Source: Mycolicibacterium hodleri (GTDB lineage Bacteria; Actinomycetota; Actinomycetes; Mycobacteriales; Mycobacteriaceae). Taken from it: a stretch of DNA of 64,000 nt. The stretch lies in NCBI RefSeq assembly GCF_025822245.1, contig NZ_JACKTL010000041.1:79478-143477 (forward strand), written 5' to 3'. Under the pieces are notes generated by a model. The model saw only the letters and a list, made by a program, of their open reading frames with translations, had not been told where the DNA came from and did not search any database. This document shows positions 9,525-19,025 of this stretch, piece by piece; positions within the stretch are counted from its first letter, which is position 1, and every line of letters starts with the position of its first letter. A program made the position numbers and the translations under genes.

Positions 9525-10879
9525 GGGGGACACACTAGGTTTCCGACGATTCCCCCGAGGTACCCGAAGCCAAAACCACCGGTGGTGCTTAGAGCTGCTG
9601 CCCACACGGGAGCCAATTCCGGGGCCATCACCGTGAGCGCGGCATCGAAACCAATGCCGCCGACCACCCCGACACCCCCTGACCATGCGTTGACGCAGAC
9701 ATCGTGAGCTGTTTCCGCCGTCGCCACGTTGTAGAGCGCGGTCGCCACGCCGAGAGCCGGGCCTCCGAACTTGGCTCCTGCACCGATGTTCTCAAGCGCC
9801 TCAGCACTCAGTCCCGGAATTCCTCGCTCGGCTTGCTTCTCCAAACCGGTAAGAGCTCCCCCGGCCACGGTCGGAATCGGGTCGGCGAAGAACTCGTCCG
9901 GCAGGATTCCGTGCCTGACGCCACCCTTGCCGTCCGGTGTGGTGACCCCACCCGTGCACTTGCCGTCAGGCGTCCTCGTCATCACCACCGAAGTACCGTC
10001 GGTCCACCAAATGTTCGTGGTCTGTGTGCCGTCTTCACTTTCGGTGGTTAACGAGTCGGATACGTAATTGCCGGCCTTGTCATATTGTTCGACCTGGATG
10101 CTGCCTTCCGGCAATACATGCTCGCTTGGCGGCCAGCCACCCTCGGTCGTGATGACCTGCTTGCTGCCGTCCATCATGAACACCGTCTTGATGTGATTCC
10201 CGGTTCGTTCGTCCGTCGTCTCGGTAGTCTCGCGGACGCTGGTCGACAAATCCTGTTCGCGCACCATTTCCTGGAGCTGGCGACCCGCATCGGTACTCGG
10301 ATCCGGTACCTCGTTGCCGGGAACTGGAGGAACCGGGCCGGGGGGACCCATTGCGTGCACCTGAAAGTCCCCGCCGGGACCTGCGCGCGCCACGAGCAGA
10401 TTCCGGGTGGTCTCGTCGTCGGCGTCACCTACCGCCTGCACCAGCGGGTTGATCTCAGCTTGCGCCGTGACGGCCTGCTTTTGCAGAGCCGCCGCGTGCT
10501 CGGCCGTCATCGCCGCGGGCTTGACCAGGACGACCCACTGATCGTTGACGCTCAACTCGGTGCGGTCGATCACGTCGGCCTCGCGCAACAGGTCGGTCCG
10601 GGCCCTTCCGATATGCGCGGCACCGTCGCTCAAGGCCTTCGACACCGCATCCGCGTAGTCGAGGAACTTCGACGTTCTCGTAACCGCCCGCCCGAACATC
10701 TCATTGGCGGCTTCATGCGCACTACCAGACCATCCTCGGGTCTGCGGCAGCCGGTTGATTCCATCGTCAAGATGACGGACATCGTCGAATATCGCCTTAC
10801 CGGCATCACCGATCGTCTTCGCGCCGGTCGACAGGGATTCAGGGTTCCAACTGGTCAGTCGCGGACGAGAAGGAAGCAC
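9521..10879 (-). CDS. Candidate ESX (type VII) secreted effector with WXG-like N-terminal domain
   Basis: 452 residues, GTG start 3 bp after the EspC-like gene. Residues 1-140 are helical and carry a W-x-G turn (RGWSGSAHEAANEMFGRA, about 49-66), the hallmark of ESX substrate hairpins. A Pro-rich linker (GPPGPVPPVPGNEVPDP) leads to a middle region with short YD/RHS-like strands (VEQYDKAGNYVSD) and a C-terminal hydrophobic, glycine-rich module from about residue 345 (GFGFGYLGGIVGNLVCPP). That tail looks membrane-inserting. The layout is like polymorphic toxins, but no known toxin motif was identified. Function unproven. Confidence 0.75.
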   Translation of the reverse strand: MLPSRPRLTSWNPESLSTGAKTIGDAGKAIFDDVRHLDDGINRLPQTRGWSGSAHEAANEMFGRAVTRTSKFLDYADAVSKALSDGAAHIGRARTDLLREADVIDRTELSVNDQWVVLVKPAAMTAEHAAALQKQAVTAQAEINPLVQAVGDADDETTRNLLVARAGPGGDFQVHAMGPPGPVPPVPGNEVPDPSTDAGRQLQEMVREQDLSTSVRETTETTDERTGNHIKTVFMMDGSKQVITTEGGWPPSEHVLPEGSIQVEQYDKAGNYVSDSLTTESEDGTQTTNIWWTDGTSVVMTRTPDGKCTGGVTTPDGKGGVRHGILPDEFFADPIPTVAGGALTGLEKQAERGIPGLSAEALENIGAGAKFGGPALGVATALYNVATAETAHDVCVNAWSGGVGVVGGIGFDAALTVMAPELAPVWAAALSTTGGFGFGYLGGIVGNLVCPP

Positions 10880-10882
10880 GCG

Positions 10883-11167
10883 TCAGAACAATCCCTTGAA
10901 ACTCTCCGCGAGCGAGTCGTCCTCGACTGCATAACGGTCTCCGGCGCCCCGTACCGCGACACCCATGGCGGAGACGTCCTTGACGATGTCATGCGCGGCC
11001 AGACCGAGATGCTCCCCGACCTCACGCGTTGCCCACTGCGTCGCCGAGCCAGGCAGACCGTCGGCCGCAGAGCTTGCCTTGCCATGGAGATCGCTGCCGC
11101 TCATCGCGACGGTCGCGGCGTCGACCTGCTCGGCGAAGCCGCGCAACAGATCTGGATTGACCAGCAT
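10883..11167 (-). CDS. EspC-like/DUF2580 type VII secretion protein
   Basis: 94 residues from ATG 11167; a TTG one codon upstream could also serve. The pattern MLVNPDLLRGFAEQ, DGLPGSATQWATREVGEHLG, and VRGAGDRYAVEDDSLAESF fits the EspC/DUF2580 family of small helical-hairpin proteins that pair with larger ESX substrates. The ending Y-x3-D-x3-A fits the YxxxD/E secretion signal seen in mycobacterial ESX substrates (here YAVEDDSLA). It is the first gene of a four-gene minus-strand cassette and the likely secretion partner of the next protein. Confidence 0.82.
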   Translation of the reverse strand: MLVNPDLLRGFAEQVDAATVAMSGSDLHGKASSAADGLPGSATQWATREVGEHLGLAAHDIVKDVSAMGVAVRGAGDRYAVEDDSLAESFKGLF

Positions 11168-11242
11168 CAACTACCCCCGCATCAACCGAGAATGACGATC
11201 TTTCGACGCTAACATCCGGCTTGGGTAGTTCCGATCGGCAAA

Positions 11243-11917
11243 TTACGCCGCGAGCACCGCATCCAGTGCGGAGTAGAACAGCCCCAGCCCGTCGTCGGAC
11301 GGGCCGGTCAGCGCCTCGGTGGCGTGCTCGGGGTGCGGCATGAGACCCACGACCCGGCCGTTGGCCGAGCTGATGCCGGCGATGTTGCGCAGTGACCCGT
11401 TGAGGTTCTCCCGGTAGCGGAAGACGACGCGATCCTCGCCCTCCAACTCGTCGAGCACGTCCTCCGACGCCACGAAGCGGCCCTCGCCGGACTTCAGCGG
11501 CACCAACAGGTCGGCGCCTTTCTCGTAGCGGGTGGTCCACGCCGACGAGCTCGACGCCACCTCCAGCCACACGTCACGACACACGAAGTGCAGGCCGGCG
11601 TTGCGGGTCAGCGCACCCGGGAGCAGTCCCGCTTCGCACAGCACCTGAAAGCCGTTGCAGATGCCCAGGACCGGCATGCCCCGACCGGCCGCCTCGACGA
11701 CCGCACCCATCACGGGCGCGAACTTGGCGATGGCGCCGCAGCGCAGGTAGTCACCGTAGGAAAAGCCGCCGGGCACCACGACCGCGTCCACGCCCTTGAG
11801 ATCGGCGTCGGCGTGCCACAGGTTGACCGACTCCGCACCGGCCAGCCGGACGGCGCGGGCCGCGTCGACGTCGTCGAGCGTTCCCGGGAACGTGACGACT
11901 CCCACCCTGGCGGTCAT
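11243..11917 (-). CDS. purQ: PurQ, FGAM synthase glutaminase subunit
   Basis: 224 residues, class I glutamine amidotransferase that supplies ammonia to PurL. The nucleophile Cys lies in [10 protein letters not shown], and the His-Glu of the triad in [10 protein letters not shown]. The N-terminus [13 protein letters not shown] is typical. The ATG overlaps the purS stop (ATGA), so PurS and PurQ are translationally coupled. The gene is separated from purL by about 9.5 kb here. H37Rv counterpart from memory: Rv0788. Confidence 0.97.
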   Translation of the reverse strand: MTARVGVVTFPGTLDDVDAARAVRLAGAESVNLWHADADLKGVDAVVVPGGFSYGDYLRCGAIAKFAPVMGAVVEAAGRGMPVLGICNGFQVLCEAGLLPGALTRNAGLHFVCRDVWLEVASSSSAWTTRYEKGADLLVPLKSGEGRFVASEDVLDELEGEDRVVFRYRENLNGSLRNIAGISSANGRVVGLMPHPEHATEALTGPSDDGLGLFYSALDAVLAA

Positions 11918-12153
11918 CCTTCTTCCCGGGTGACGGTCCAGTCCTCGATCACGGTGTTGGCGAGCAGCGACTCGGCGATCTCGTCGAGCGTCTCGTCACT
12001 GACGCTGTCGTCGACCTCCAACTCGAATCGCTTGCCCTGGCGGACATCTGAGACGCCTGACACGCCGAGGCGGCCTAGTGCGCCGACGATCGCCTGCCCC
12101 TGGGGGTCGAGGATCACCGTTTTGGGCATCACGTGCACTACGACGCGGGCCAC
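11914..12153 (-). CDS. purS: PurS, FGAM synthase small subunit
   Basis: 79 residues, the structural subunit that holds PurL and PurQ together. Family features: [20 protein letters not shown] at the N-terminus and the VRQGKRFEL strand in the middle. GTG start with AGGAG placed 6 nt upstream, so unlike the other pur genes here it has a classical ribosome site. Overlaps purQ by 4 bp. H37Rv counterpart from memory: Rv0787A. Confidence 0.95.
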   Translation of the reverse strand: MARVVVHVMPKTVILDPQGQAIVGALGRLGVSGVSDVRQGKRFELEVDDSVSDETLDEIAESLLANTVIEDWTVTREEG

Positions 12154-12226
12154 GCGCGGCTCCTGTTCTGAGAAGTTGATTGCTCGGCGCTCACTCTACC
12201 GGGACGTGCCGGGCCACAATGGAGCC

Positions 12227-12877
12227 ATGCAACTGACTCACTTCGGCCACTCCTGCCTGCTCGCGAGCTTTCGGGAGGGCGACTCCGAAACGACCGTGCT
12301 GTTCGACCCGGGCAACTTCTCCCACGGCTTCGAGGGCGTCACCGGGCTGTCGGCCATCCTCGTCACCCACCAGCACCCCGACCACGTCGATGTGGAGCGT
12401 CTACCTGCACTGATCGACGCCAACCCGCAGGCCGCGCTGTACGCCGACCCCATGACCGCGGCCCAGCTCGGCGGCGCCTGGCAGGCCGTCAACGTCGGCG
12501 ACGCCTTCACCGTCGGTCACCTCGCGGTCCGCGGGGTGGGTGGCACCCACGCGGTGATCCACCCCGAGATCCCGGTGATCGACAACGTCTCCTACCTGGT
12601 TGGTGACGAGGGCCATCCCGCCCGGCTGATGCACCCCGGTGACGCGCTGTACGCGCCCGGCGAGCCGGTCGAGGTGCTGGCCACCCCCGCCGCGGCACCG
12701 TGGATGAAGATCTCCGAGGCGGTGGACTACCTGCGGGCGGTGGCACCGACGCGCGCCGTGCCGATCCACCAGGGCGTCGTCGCCAAGGAGGCCCGCGGCG
12801 TCTACTACGGCCGTCTGTCGGAGATGACCGACACCGACTTCCAGGTCCTGGAAGAGGAGAACGGCACGGAGATCTAG
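12227..12877 (+). CDS. MBL-fold metal-dependent hydrolase (UPF0173/UlaG-like)
   Basis: 216 residues from ATG 12227. Metal-binding motif THQHPDHVD (H-x-H-x-D-H type) near residue 45, an N-terminal MQLTHFGHSCLL, and a C-terminal VPIHQG typical of the UlaG-like group. Probably cytosolic and Zn- or Mn-dependent; the substrate is unknown. Divergent from purS with a 73 bp gap; CACAAT ends 6 nt before the ATG and may be a weak leaderless -10. The following gene begins at the next base after its stop. H37Rv counterpart from memory: Rv0786c. Confidence 0.9.
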   Translation: MQLTHFGHSCLLASFREGDSETTVLFDPGNFSHGFEGVTGLSAILVTHQHPDHVDVERLPALIDANPQAALYADPMTAAQLGGAWQAVNVGDAFTVGHLAVRGVGGTHAVIHPEIPVIDNVSYLVGDEGHPARLMHPGDALYAPGEPVEVLATPAAAPWMKISEAVDYLRAVAPTRAVPIHQGVVAKEARGVYYGRLSEMTDTDFQVLEEENGTEI

Positions 12878-13495
12878 GTGGGGCGAGCAGAACGGCTGAC
12901 CTTCACCGGCCACATCGCCGGGATCGGCACGGGGGCGGGCGTCCGGATGGTCGTCGGGTCATGGCTGGAGTCCCCCTTCGGTCGCTTCGCCGACGTCATG
13001 GTGGAGACCGCCGACGGGCATCGCGTCCTGCTGGCGCCATCCGAGGAGGTCGCCCAGTTCGTTTCCGCCACCTATGAATTCGACTCGATCGAGATCGGTC
13101 CGGTCCACGTGGAGCACACCACGGACGGCTTCTCGGTCGTCGCGCCAGGGCTCGTGGTCGACGGTCGGCTGGGCGGTCCCGCGCGCTTCGACGGGTTGCT
13201 GCGCATGGTGCCGGGCCGGCTCGCAACGGCACCTCTGTGGCTGCGGACCGTCGATCCCGTTGCGGCACGGCTGATTCCGGGGGTGCGTACCGCCGGAAGT
13301 GCAGGCAACGGTCGCCGCGAGTTCTACGGGGTGCGCCGGAGCAGACTGATTTCGGCCGTCGAGGGCGCCTTCCGCGACATGGACCTCGACGGGCTGGCAC
13401 CCCTGGACCCGCCCGTCCGCTTCGGTTTCTCCTCGGCGCCGAGCACCCCGCAGATGGTCTCGGTCACCACGACGATCGACCTGCCCAGCACCTGA
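12878..13495 (+). CDS. Conserved protein of unknown function
   Basis: 205 residues, GTG start placed immediately after the TAG of the MBL hydrolase, so probably co-translated with it. No signal peptide or membrane segment. The sequence begins RAERLTFTGHIAGIGTGAGV and is rich in short strands (FADVMVETADGHRVLLAPS, HTTDGFSVVAPGLVVDG). No family recognised and no catalytic motif seen. Codon pattern matches its neighbours, and the tight junction supports a real gene. Confidence 0.75.
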   Translation: MGRAERLTFTGHIAGIGTGAGVRMVVGSWLESPFGRFADVMVETADGHRVLLAPSEEVAQFVSATYEFDSIEIGPVHVEHTTDGFSVVAPGLVVDGRLGGPARFDGLLRMVPGRLATAPLWLRTVDPVAARLIPGVRTAGSAGNGRREFYGVRRSRLISAVEGAFRDMDLDGLAPLDPPVRFGFSSAPSTPQMVSVTTTIDLPST

Positions 13496-13534
13496 GCGGT
13501 CGCTGTGATCGGCCGTAGCGACCAATAATCCGGC

Positions 13535-13912
13535 ATGCCGTCCCGATCACCTCGCGCCACCTCCGCCCGGCGCGAGGCCAGCCCGCTGCAGGCGGTGCAT
13601 CCCGGTTACTATTCGCTGCACGGCGGCACCGCCTCGACCGCCCGCGTCCCGAACACCGCTTCATACAGCGGTACGCGGCCCACCTACCCCGCCGACGTCG
13701 CACAATCGCGCCTGTTCACGGAGCTGTTGCTCGACGAACTCGACGAACTGGAGGATCTCGTCGCCGCGGCCGAGCGGCGCAGCAGGCGCCGACGCGAGGA
13801 CAGTCCGGACGATCCGGTAGCCATGTCGAACACCGTCGTGCAGCTTCGGGAGCGGATCGACGAGGTACGGCGACTGCTCGACGCTCTGCAGGGACGCTTC
13901 CCTCAGGACTGA
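13535..13912 (+). CDS. Small conserved protein with C-terminal coiled coil, unknown function
   Basis: 125 residues. The first 55 are Arg/Ser/Ala-rich and likely disordered. Residues 55-120 are strongly helical with charged heptads (LFTELLLDELDELEDLVAAAERR, VVQLRERIDEVRRLLDALQ), suggesting a coiled coil or oligomer. No signal peptide. Ends 44 bp before the convergent FAD dehydrogenase gene. Function unknown. Confidence 0.65.
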   Translation: MPSRSPRATSARREASPLQAVHPGYYSLHGGTASTARVPNTASYSGTRPTYPADVAQSRLFTELLLDELDELEDLVAAAERRSRRRREDSPDDPVAMSNTVVQLRERIDEVRRLLDALQGRFPQD

Positions 13913-13956
13913 GTGCGGGGCGGGCGGGCCGACTTTCGCTCAGCCAGATTTCAACG

Positions 13957-15603
13957 TCAGCCGACGTCGCGGACTGCCGCGCGACCCGCCGCGCGGCCGG
14001 AGAAGACGCAGCCGCCGAGGAAGGTGCCCTCCAGCGATCGGTAGCCGTGCACTCCGCCGCCGCCGAAGCCGGCGGCTTCCCCCGCGGCGTACAGACCGTC
14101 GAATGCCGTGCCGTCGGCCTTGAGCACTCGAGAGTCCAGGTCGGTCTCCAGTCCTCCCAACGACTTTCGCGTCAGGATGTGCAGCTTGACCGCGATCATG
14201 GGGCCGGCCTTCGGATCGGTGATCCGGTGGGGCGCCACGACGCGGCTCACGCGGTCGGGCAGGTAGTTGCGGGCGCCGCGGATGGCGGTCACCTGGCTGT
14301 CCTTCGTGTACCGGTTGGCCACTTCGCGATCGCGAGCAGTCACCTCCGCCTCGACGACGTCGTACTCGAGGCGTTCGACGTCGGGGACGTCGTTCATCAT
14401 CGCGACGAGGTCCCGCAGCGTCGTCGCGGAGACGAAGTCGACGCCGCGGTCGACGAACCGTTGCACGGGGGCGGGCGCACCGGGCCTGATTCGGGCGAGC
14501 ACCTGCCGAATGCTGCGCCCGGTCAGATCGGGGTTCTGTTCTTGGCCCGACAGCCCGAACTCCTTCTCGATGATGCGCGCGTTGAGCACGAACCACGTGT
14601 AGTCGTGCCCGGTCTTCGCGATGTACTCGAGCGTGCCGAGGGTGTCGAATCCCGGGTACAGCGGCGCCGGCAATCGTCGGCCCGTCGCGTCGAGCCAGAT
14701 CGACGACGGCCCCGGGAGGATGCGAATGCCGTGCCGGGCCCACACCGGGTCGTAGTTGGTGACGCCCTCGGTGTAGTGCCACATCCGGTCACGGTTGATC
14801 AGATGGCCACCGGCGGACTCGGTGATGCCCAGCATCCTGCCGTCGACGTGCGCGGGGACGCCGCTGAGGAGTTGACTGGGGACGCGGCCCATCCGGGCTG
14901 GCCAATTCTCGCGGACCAGGTCGTGATTGCCGCCAATCCCCCCGCTGGCGACGATGACGGCCGGTGCCCGGAATTCGAACTCGCCGACGACGTTTCGTGA
15001 CGAGGCGACACCGCGGGCCGCGGTCGACGGTTCCAGCACCGCCCCGCGCACCCCGGTGACGGCGCCGGCGTCGACGATCAGGTCGTCGACGCGATGACGG
15101 TAGGCGAAGCGCACCTTGGCACCCGCCGCGAGCAACCGGCGGGCGAAGACCTCGACGATCGCCGGACCGGTGCCCCACGCGATGTGGAAGCGAGGCACCG
15201 AGTTGCCGTGTCCGCGAGCGTCATAGCCACCGCGCTCGGCCCAGCCGACGAGTGCGAAGGTCTTCAGGCCGCGCTCGCGCAACCAGCTGTGCTTCTCCCC
15301 CGCCGCGAAGTCCACGTAGGCGTGTGCCCACTGCCGCGGCCAGTGGTCTTCGGGTCGGTCGAATCCGGCGGTCCCCAGCCAGTCCTGCAACGCCAACTCG
15401 TGACTGTCGCGGATGCCCAGTCGCCGTTGTTCGGGGCTGTTCACGTAGAAGAGCCCGCCGAAGGACCAGAAGGCCTGCCCGCCCAGGTTGGCGGCGTTCT
15501 CCTGGTCGACGATCAGGACCGAGCGGCCCTTGTCCAGCACCTCGCAGGCGGCGACCAGACCGGCGAGCCCGGCTCCGACCACGATGACGTCAACATCGGC
15601 CAT
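13957..15603 (-). CDS. FAD-binding dehydrogenase (fumarate reductase/KstD-like flavoprotein)
   Basis: 548 residues. N-terminal Rossmann FAD motif DVIVVGAGLAGLVAACEV, then LIVDQENAANLGGQAFWS, and a C-terminal GLYAAGEAAGFGGGGVHGYR that closes the FAD site. This is the fumarate-reductase/ketosteroid-dehydrogenase flavoprotein fold; the substrate may be a steroid or other enone, but that is inference. ATG at 15603, with a TAACGT hexamer 6 nt upstream. Convergent with the 125-residue protein. H37Rv counterpart from memory: Rv0785. Confidence 0.9.
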   Translation of the reverse strand: MADVDVIVVGAGLAGLVAACEVLDKGRSVLIVDQENAANLGGQAFWSFGGLFYVNSPEQRRLGIRDSHELALQDWLGTAGFDRPEDHWPRQWAHAYVDFAAGEKHSWLRERGLKTFALVGWAERGGYDARGHGNSVPRFHIAWGTGPAIVEVFARRLLAAGAKVRFAYRHRVDDLIVDAGAVTGVRGAVLEPSTAARGVASSRNVVGEFEFRAPAVIVASGGIGGNHDLVRENWPARMGRVPSQLLSGVPAHVDGRMLGITESAGGHLINRDRMWHYTEGVTNYDPVWARHGIRILPGPSSIWLDATGRRLPAPLYPGFDTLGTLEYIAKTGHDYTWFVLNARIIEKEFGLSGQEQNPDLTGRSIRQVLARIRPGAPAPVQRFVDRGVDFVSATTLRDLVAMMNDVPDVERLEYDVVEAEVTARDREVANRYTKDSQVTAIRGARNYLPDRVSRVVAPHRITDPKAGPMIAVKLHILTRKSLGGLETDLDSRVLKADGTAFDGLYAAGEAAGFGGGGVHGYRSLEGTFLGGCVFSGRAAGRAAVRDVG

Positions 15604-15609
15604 GAGTCC

Positions 15610-15615
15610 ACGTTA
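15610..15615 (-). promoter_or_regulatory. -10 hexamer TAACGT for the FAD dehydrogenase gene
   Basis: TAACGT on the minus strand, 6 nt before the ATG at 15603; it lies in the 23 bp gap after the upstream gene. Consistent with leaderless transcription, but read-through from upstream is equally possible. Confidence 0.4.
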
Positions 15616-15626
15616 GCCGCAGATGC

Positions 15627-16340
15627 TCAGGCGGCGTCCGGAACGTCCGTCAACGCCGGCTTTGGCGCCCAGCGGTAGACCGCGGGGGTGCAGCGGTGCA
15701 GCAGCGCGAGGTCGACGGCGTCCAACATCGCCTGACGTGAACCCGGTCGGCGCAGCTGCCCGGCGGCGACGGCCAGGCGCACGGTGCCCTCGCGGCGCGC
15801 GGTGCGTTCGGCCGAGAGCACCAGCGTGCGGCACCACCACGTCTCGGTGAGGAAGCCCTCGCCGATGCCGACGACCCTGGTTCTCGTCGTCGTCCCCCGC
15901 ACCAGATCGGTGATCCCGCCCAGCTCGGCGACCAGCCGGAAACCATTGCGCGGCAGTGCGGTCAGCGTGCCCGGCGAGACCGTCCACCCCGGTGCGGCGA
16001 ACAATCTGGTCCGGAGTCCGAGGTGCTCGAGCACGCGGTCGGCGCCCGTCAACCGCAGATTTGCTTCGTGGGCCTGCAGGGTCGCGAACTCGCCGCGGCG
16101 CTTCTTGGTGGCGGCCTCGTCGTAGCCGTGCAGGACGAGCGCGTCGCCCTCGGCCCGGCGCCGGGTCAGCCACTCGACGGTGTGCGCATCCCGGTCGAGC
16201 CGATAGCCGCTCTTCTGACGTGGTGCCACCAGGAGGGAGGCGGGCACGTTGCGCGCGGTGAGTTCGCCGCGGAAGGCGTCGGCGTCTGCCAACGTACGGT
16301 CGGTAATCCCGGAGATCGAGACGATCAGTTCCCCAGCCAC
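15627..16340 (-). CDS. Polysaccharide deacetylase-like (DUF2334-type) protein
   Basis: 237 residues from GTG 16340 (VAGELIVSISGITDRT). Landmarks are an N-terminal strand ending in Asp residues, VLHGYDEA (His followed by Asp, where DUF2334 proteins have the HG-x-x-H/D signature), FAAPGWTVSPGTL and RWAPKPA. This matches the NodB-like deacetylase fold, though the metal triad is not fully clear. Likely cytosolic, with no signal peptide. GATACT lies 7 nt before the GTG, supporting this start over longer frames. H37Rv counterpart from memory: Rv0784. Confidence 0.75.
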   Translation of the reverse strand: MAGELIVSISGITDRTLADADAFRGELTARNVPASLLVAPRQKSGYRLDRDAHTVEWLTRRRAEGDALVLHGYDEAATKKRRGEFATLQAHEANLRLTGADRVLEHLGLRTRLFAAPGWTVSPGTLTALPRNGFRLVAELGGITDLVRGTTTRTRVVGIGEGFLTETWWCRTLVLSAERTARREGTVRLAVAAGQLRRPGSRQAMLDAVDLALLHRCTPAVYRWAPKPALTDVPDAA

Positions 16341-16347
16341 GTCTGGC

Positions 16348-16353
16348 AGTATC
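16348..16353 (-). promoter_or_regulatory. -10 hexamer GATACT for leaderless deacetylase-like gene
   Basis: GATACT followed by 7 nt and GTG on the minus strand. It separates this gene from the purC-ptrB-gpx operon that ends at 16411. Confidence 0.5.
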
Positions 16354-16410
16354 GCAACGTCAGGTGTGCAGAAGGTGTCGTGCACGTGCGTGGGAGTTGA
16401 CGTCTTGGGG

Positions 16411-16899
16411 CTACCGCGGCAGCAGGGCCTCGATGGCGCTGACCACTTCGGGGGCGTCGGGTTCGGTCCGCGGCCGGAACCGGTTGACCACCTCGCCGCC
16501 GGGTGCCAGCAGGAACTTCTCGAAGTTCCACTGCACGTCCCCGGCTTCACCGTCGGCGTCGGAGGCCTTGGTCAACTCTGCGTAGAGCGGGTGGCGGTCG
16601 GCGCCGTTGACGTCGACCTTCGCCAGCAGTGGGAACGTCACGCCGTAGGTGGTGGAGCAGAAGTTCTGGATCTCCTCCGCGGTGCCCGGTTCCTGGCCCA
16701 TGAACTGGTTGCACGGCACCCCGAGCACGGTCAGCCCGCGATCGCCGTAGTCCTCGGCCAGCCGTTCCAACGCGGTGTATTGCGGCGTCAGACCGCACTT
16801 GGAGGCCACGTTCACGACGAGCACCGGACCGTCGGCGAACTCGGCCAGTGACGTCGGCGTGCCGTCGAGGGTGGTCAGTGAAATGTCGGCGAGGCTCAT
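16411..16899 (-). CDS. Glutathione peroxidase-family thiol peroxidase
   Basis: 162 residues, cytosolic. Peroxidatic Cys in NVASKCGLTPQY, Gln in GVPCNQFMGQEPG and Trp in WNFEKFLLAPGG give the Cys-Gln-Trp triad of the Cys-type family. The second Cys in PCNQF and the one in QNFCSTTYGV could act as resolving residues. Mycobacteria lack glutathione, so thioredoxin is the likely reductant (inference). ATG overlaps the ptrB stop as ATGA, making it the third gene of a purC-ptrB-gpx operon. Confidence 0.92.
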   Translation of the reverse strand: MSLADISLTTLDGTPTSLAEFADGPVLVVNVASKCGLTPQYTALERLAEDYGDRGLTVLGVPCNQFMGQEPGTAEEIQNFCSTTYGVTFPLLAKVDVNGADRHPLYAELTKASDADGEAGDVQWNFEKFLLAPGGEVVNRFRPRTEPDAPEVVSAIEALLPR

Positions 16900-19025
16900 G
16901 GCCGTGACGCTACCGCCTCGGCGCCATAGCGGTCCCGGTCGGCGGTCGCCAGCACCCAGGCGTACATGAACGCCGCTTCCTTCCAGCGTTCGTAGCGTCC
17001 GCTGATGCCGCCGTGACCGGCGCTCATCTCGGTCTTCAACAGCACCGGATGCGCGTCGGTCTTGCTGTGGCGCAGCGCCGCAACCCATTTCGCCGGCTCG
17101 ACGTAGTACACCCTGGTGTCGTTGAGCGACGTCATGGCGAGAATTGCCGGATAGTCCTTCGCCTCCACGTTCTCGTACGGCGAGTAGGACTTCATGTAGC
17201 GGTAGACCTCCTCGCTGGCCAGCGGGTTGCCCCATTCGTCCCACTCGGTCACCGTCAGCGGCAGTGACGGGTCGAGGATCGTGGTGAGCGCGTCGACGAA
17301 CGGCACCTGCGCGAGGATGCCCGCGAACAGCTCCGGCGCCATGTTCGCCACCGCACCCATCAGCAGGCCGCCGGCGCTGCCGCCCATTGCCACGAGATTC
17401 TCGGGCCGGGTGACGTCGGTGCCCACCAAATGTGCTCCCGCGGCTACGAAGTCGACGAAGGTGTTCTTCTTCTCGAGCATCTTGCCGTGCTCGTACCACG
17501 GCCGGCCCATCTCGCCGCCACCCCGGACGTGGGCGATCGCGAACACCACGCCCCGGTCGAGCAAGGACAGGCGTGCGATGGAGAACCGCGGGTCCTCGCA
17601 GGACTCGTAGGCGCCGTAGCCGTAGAGCAGCGTCGGGGCCGGAAACGTCAGGCCAACACGGTGAATGACCGACAGCGGAATCCGCGTCCCGTCGGGCGCG
17701 AGCGCCCAGTCCCGCCGTTCGACGTACTCCTCGGGCCGATAGTCGCCGAGGACCGTCTGTTCGCGCAGCAGAGTCCGTTCACCGGTCGCCAGGTCGACGT
17801 CGTATACGCGCACCGGAACGATGAACGAGGTGGTCCCCACCCGGAGCACCGGCGCCGACCAGTTCGGATTGCCCGACAGGCCCGACGACGTCAGCTCCGT
17901 CTCGAAGGTGATCTCCTCGGGCGCTCCGTACGTGCCGTCTTCGGCGATGCGCCACAACTGAATACGCGGTAGCGCGTCACTTCGGTAGCTGACGACCAGG
18001 TGCCGGTCGAACGCGTCGACGGCGTCGAGGCGGACGTCGGCGCGGTGTGCGACGAGCGTGCGAAACGCCGACGGATCGTCGACCGGTGCCTCCACCAACA
18101 TGAAGTTCTCGGCACCGTCGTTGTGCAGGATCAGGAAGCGGTCCTCGCCACCGACGACGGCGTGCTCGACCGAGTACTCGACGCCGTCACGGCGCGGCAG
18201 GATCGAGACGAATTCGGCTTCCCCGTCGGCGGCGTCGCCGTAGAACACCTCGGAGGTCACGGAGCTGCCTGCGGCGATGAACACGTACTTGTCGCTGCGA
18301 CTGCGACCCACCGCGACCCAGAACCGCTCGTCGGGCTCGTGGAAGACCTTGGTGGCCGGCAGACCGGCGCCGAGGCGGTGACGCCACACGGTGTCCGGGC
18401 GCCACGCGTCGTCGACGGTCGAGTAGTAGACGGTGTGGTTGTCCGCCGCCCACGTCGCTCCCGCGCCGATCCCCTCGATCACGTCGTCGTACAGCTCGCC
18501 GGTGCGTAGGTCCTTGAAGCGCAGGGTGTATCGCTCGTCACCCACGACGTCGACCGAGAAGGCAAGCGTGTGACCGTCGACGCTGATCGACGCCGCCCCG
18601 AGCGAGAAGAAGTCGTGGCCTTCGGCTTCGACGTTCTCGTCGAGGAGCACCTGCTCCCCTGGGACGGGCTCGTTCTCGTCGAGCTGCGGTGGTGTCCAGT
18701 CCGTGAGATCGGCGACTGGGCAACGACAATGGATGCCGTACTGCTTGCCCTCGACGCTGCGCCCGTAGTACCACCACTCGCCGCGGCGGGTGGGCACCGA
18801 CAGGTCGGTCTCCTTGGTCCGGGCCTTGATCTCGTCGAAGATCTTCTGCCGCAACGGCTCCAAGTACTCGGACTGCTCGTCGGCGTAGGCGTTCTCGGCC
18901 TCCAGGTAGGCGATCACCTCGGGGTCGGACTTGTCCCGCAGCCACTCGTAGTGGTCGACGAAGACGTCGCCGTGATGCTCGCGGCGGTGCTCGACGCGCT
19001 TGGCAATCGGCGGGGTGCCGGTCAT
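16896..19025 (-). CDS. ptrB: S9A oligopeptidase B (protease II)
   Basis: 709 residues from ATG 19025 ([20 protein letters not shown]), full length for the family. An N-terminal beta-propeller (about 70-420) is followed by an alpha/beta-hydrolase domain with [11 protein letters not shown] (nucleophile Ser), a downstream Asp in SLNDTRV and the final His in SAGHGG. It cleaves short peptides after basic residues in the cytosol. The ATG overlaps the purC stop and its own stop overlaps the gpx start, so all three genes are coupled. In H37Rv the counterpart is split in two (Rv0781/Rv0782, from memory); here it is intact. Confidence 0.94.
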   Translation of the reverse strand: MTGTPPIAKRVEHRREHHGDVFVDHYEWLRDKSDPEVIAYLEAENAYADEQSEYLEPLRQKIFDEIKARTKETDLSVPTRRGEWWYYGRSVEGKQYGIHCRCPVADLTDWTPPQLDENEPVPGEQVLLDENVEAEGHDFFSLGAASISVDGHTLAFSVDVVGDERYTLRFKDLRTGELYDDVIEGIGAGATWAADNHTVYYSTVDDAWRPDTVWRHRLGAGLPATKVFHEPDERFWVAVGRSRSDKYVFIAAGSSVTSEVFYGDAADGEAEFVSILPRRDGVEYSVEHAVVGGEDRFLILHNDGAENFMLVEAPVDDPSAFRTLVAHRADVRLDAVDAFDRHLVVSYRSDALPRIQLWRIAEDGTYGAPEEITFETELTSSGLSGNPNWSAPVLRVGTTSFIVPVRVYDVDLATGERTLLREQTVLGDYRPEEYVERRDWALAPDGTRIPLSVIHRVGLTFPAPTLLYGYGAYESCEDPRFSIARLSLLDRGVVFAIAHVRGGGEMGRPWYEHGKMLEKKNTFVDFVAAGAHLVGTDVTRPENLVAMGGSAGGLLMGAVANMAPELFAGILAQVPFVDALTTILDPSLPLTVTEWDEWGNPLASEEVYRYMKSYSPYENVEAKDYPAILAMTSLNDTRVYYVEPAKWVAALRHSKTDAHPVLLKTEMSAGHGGISGRYERWKEAAFMYAWVLATADRDRYGAEAVASRP

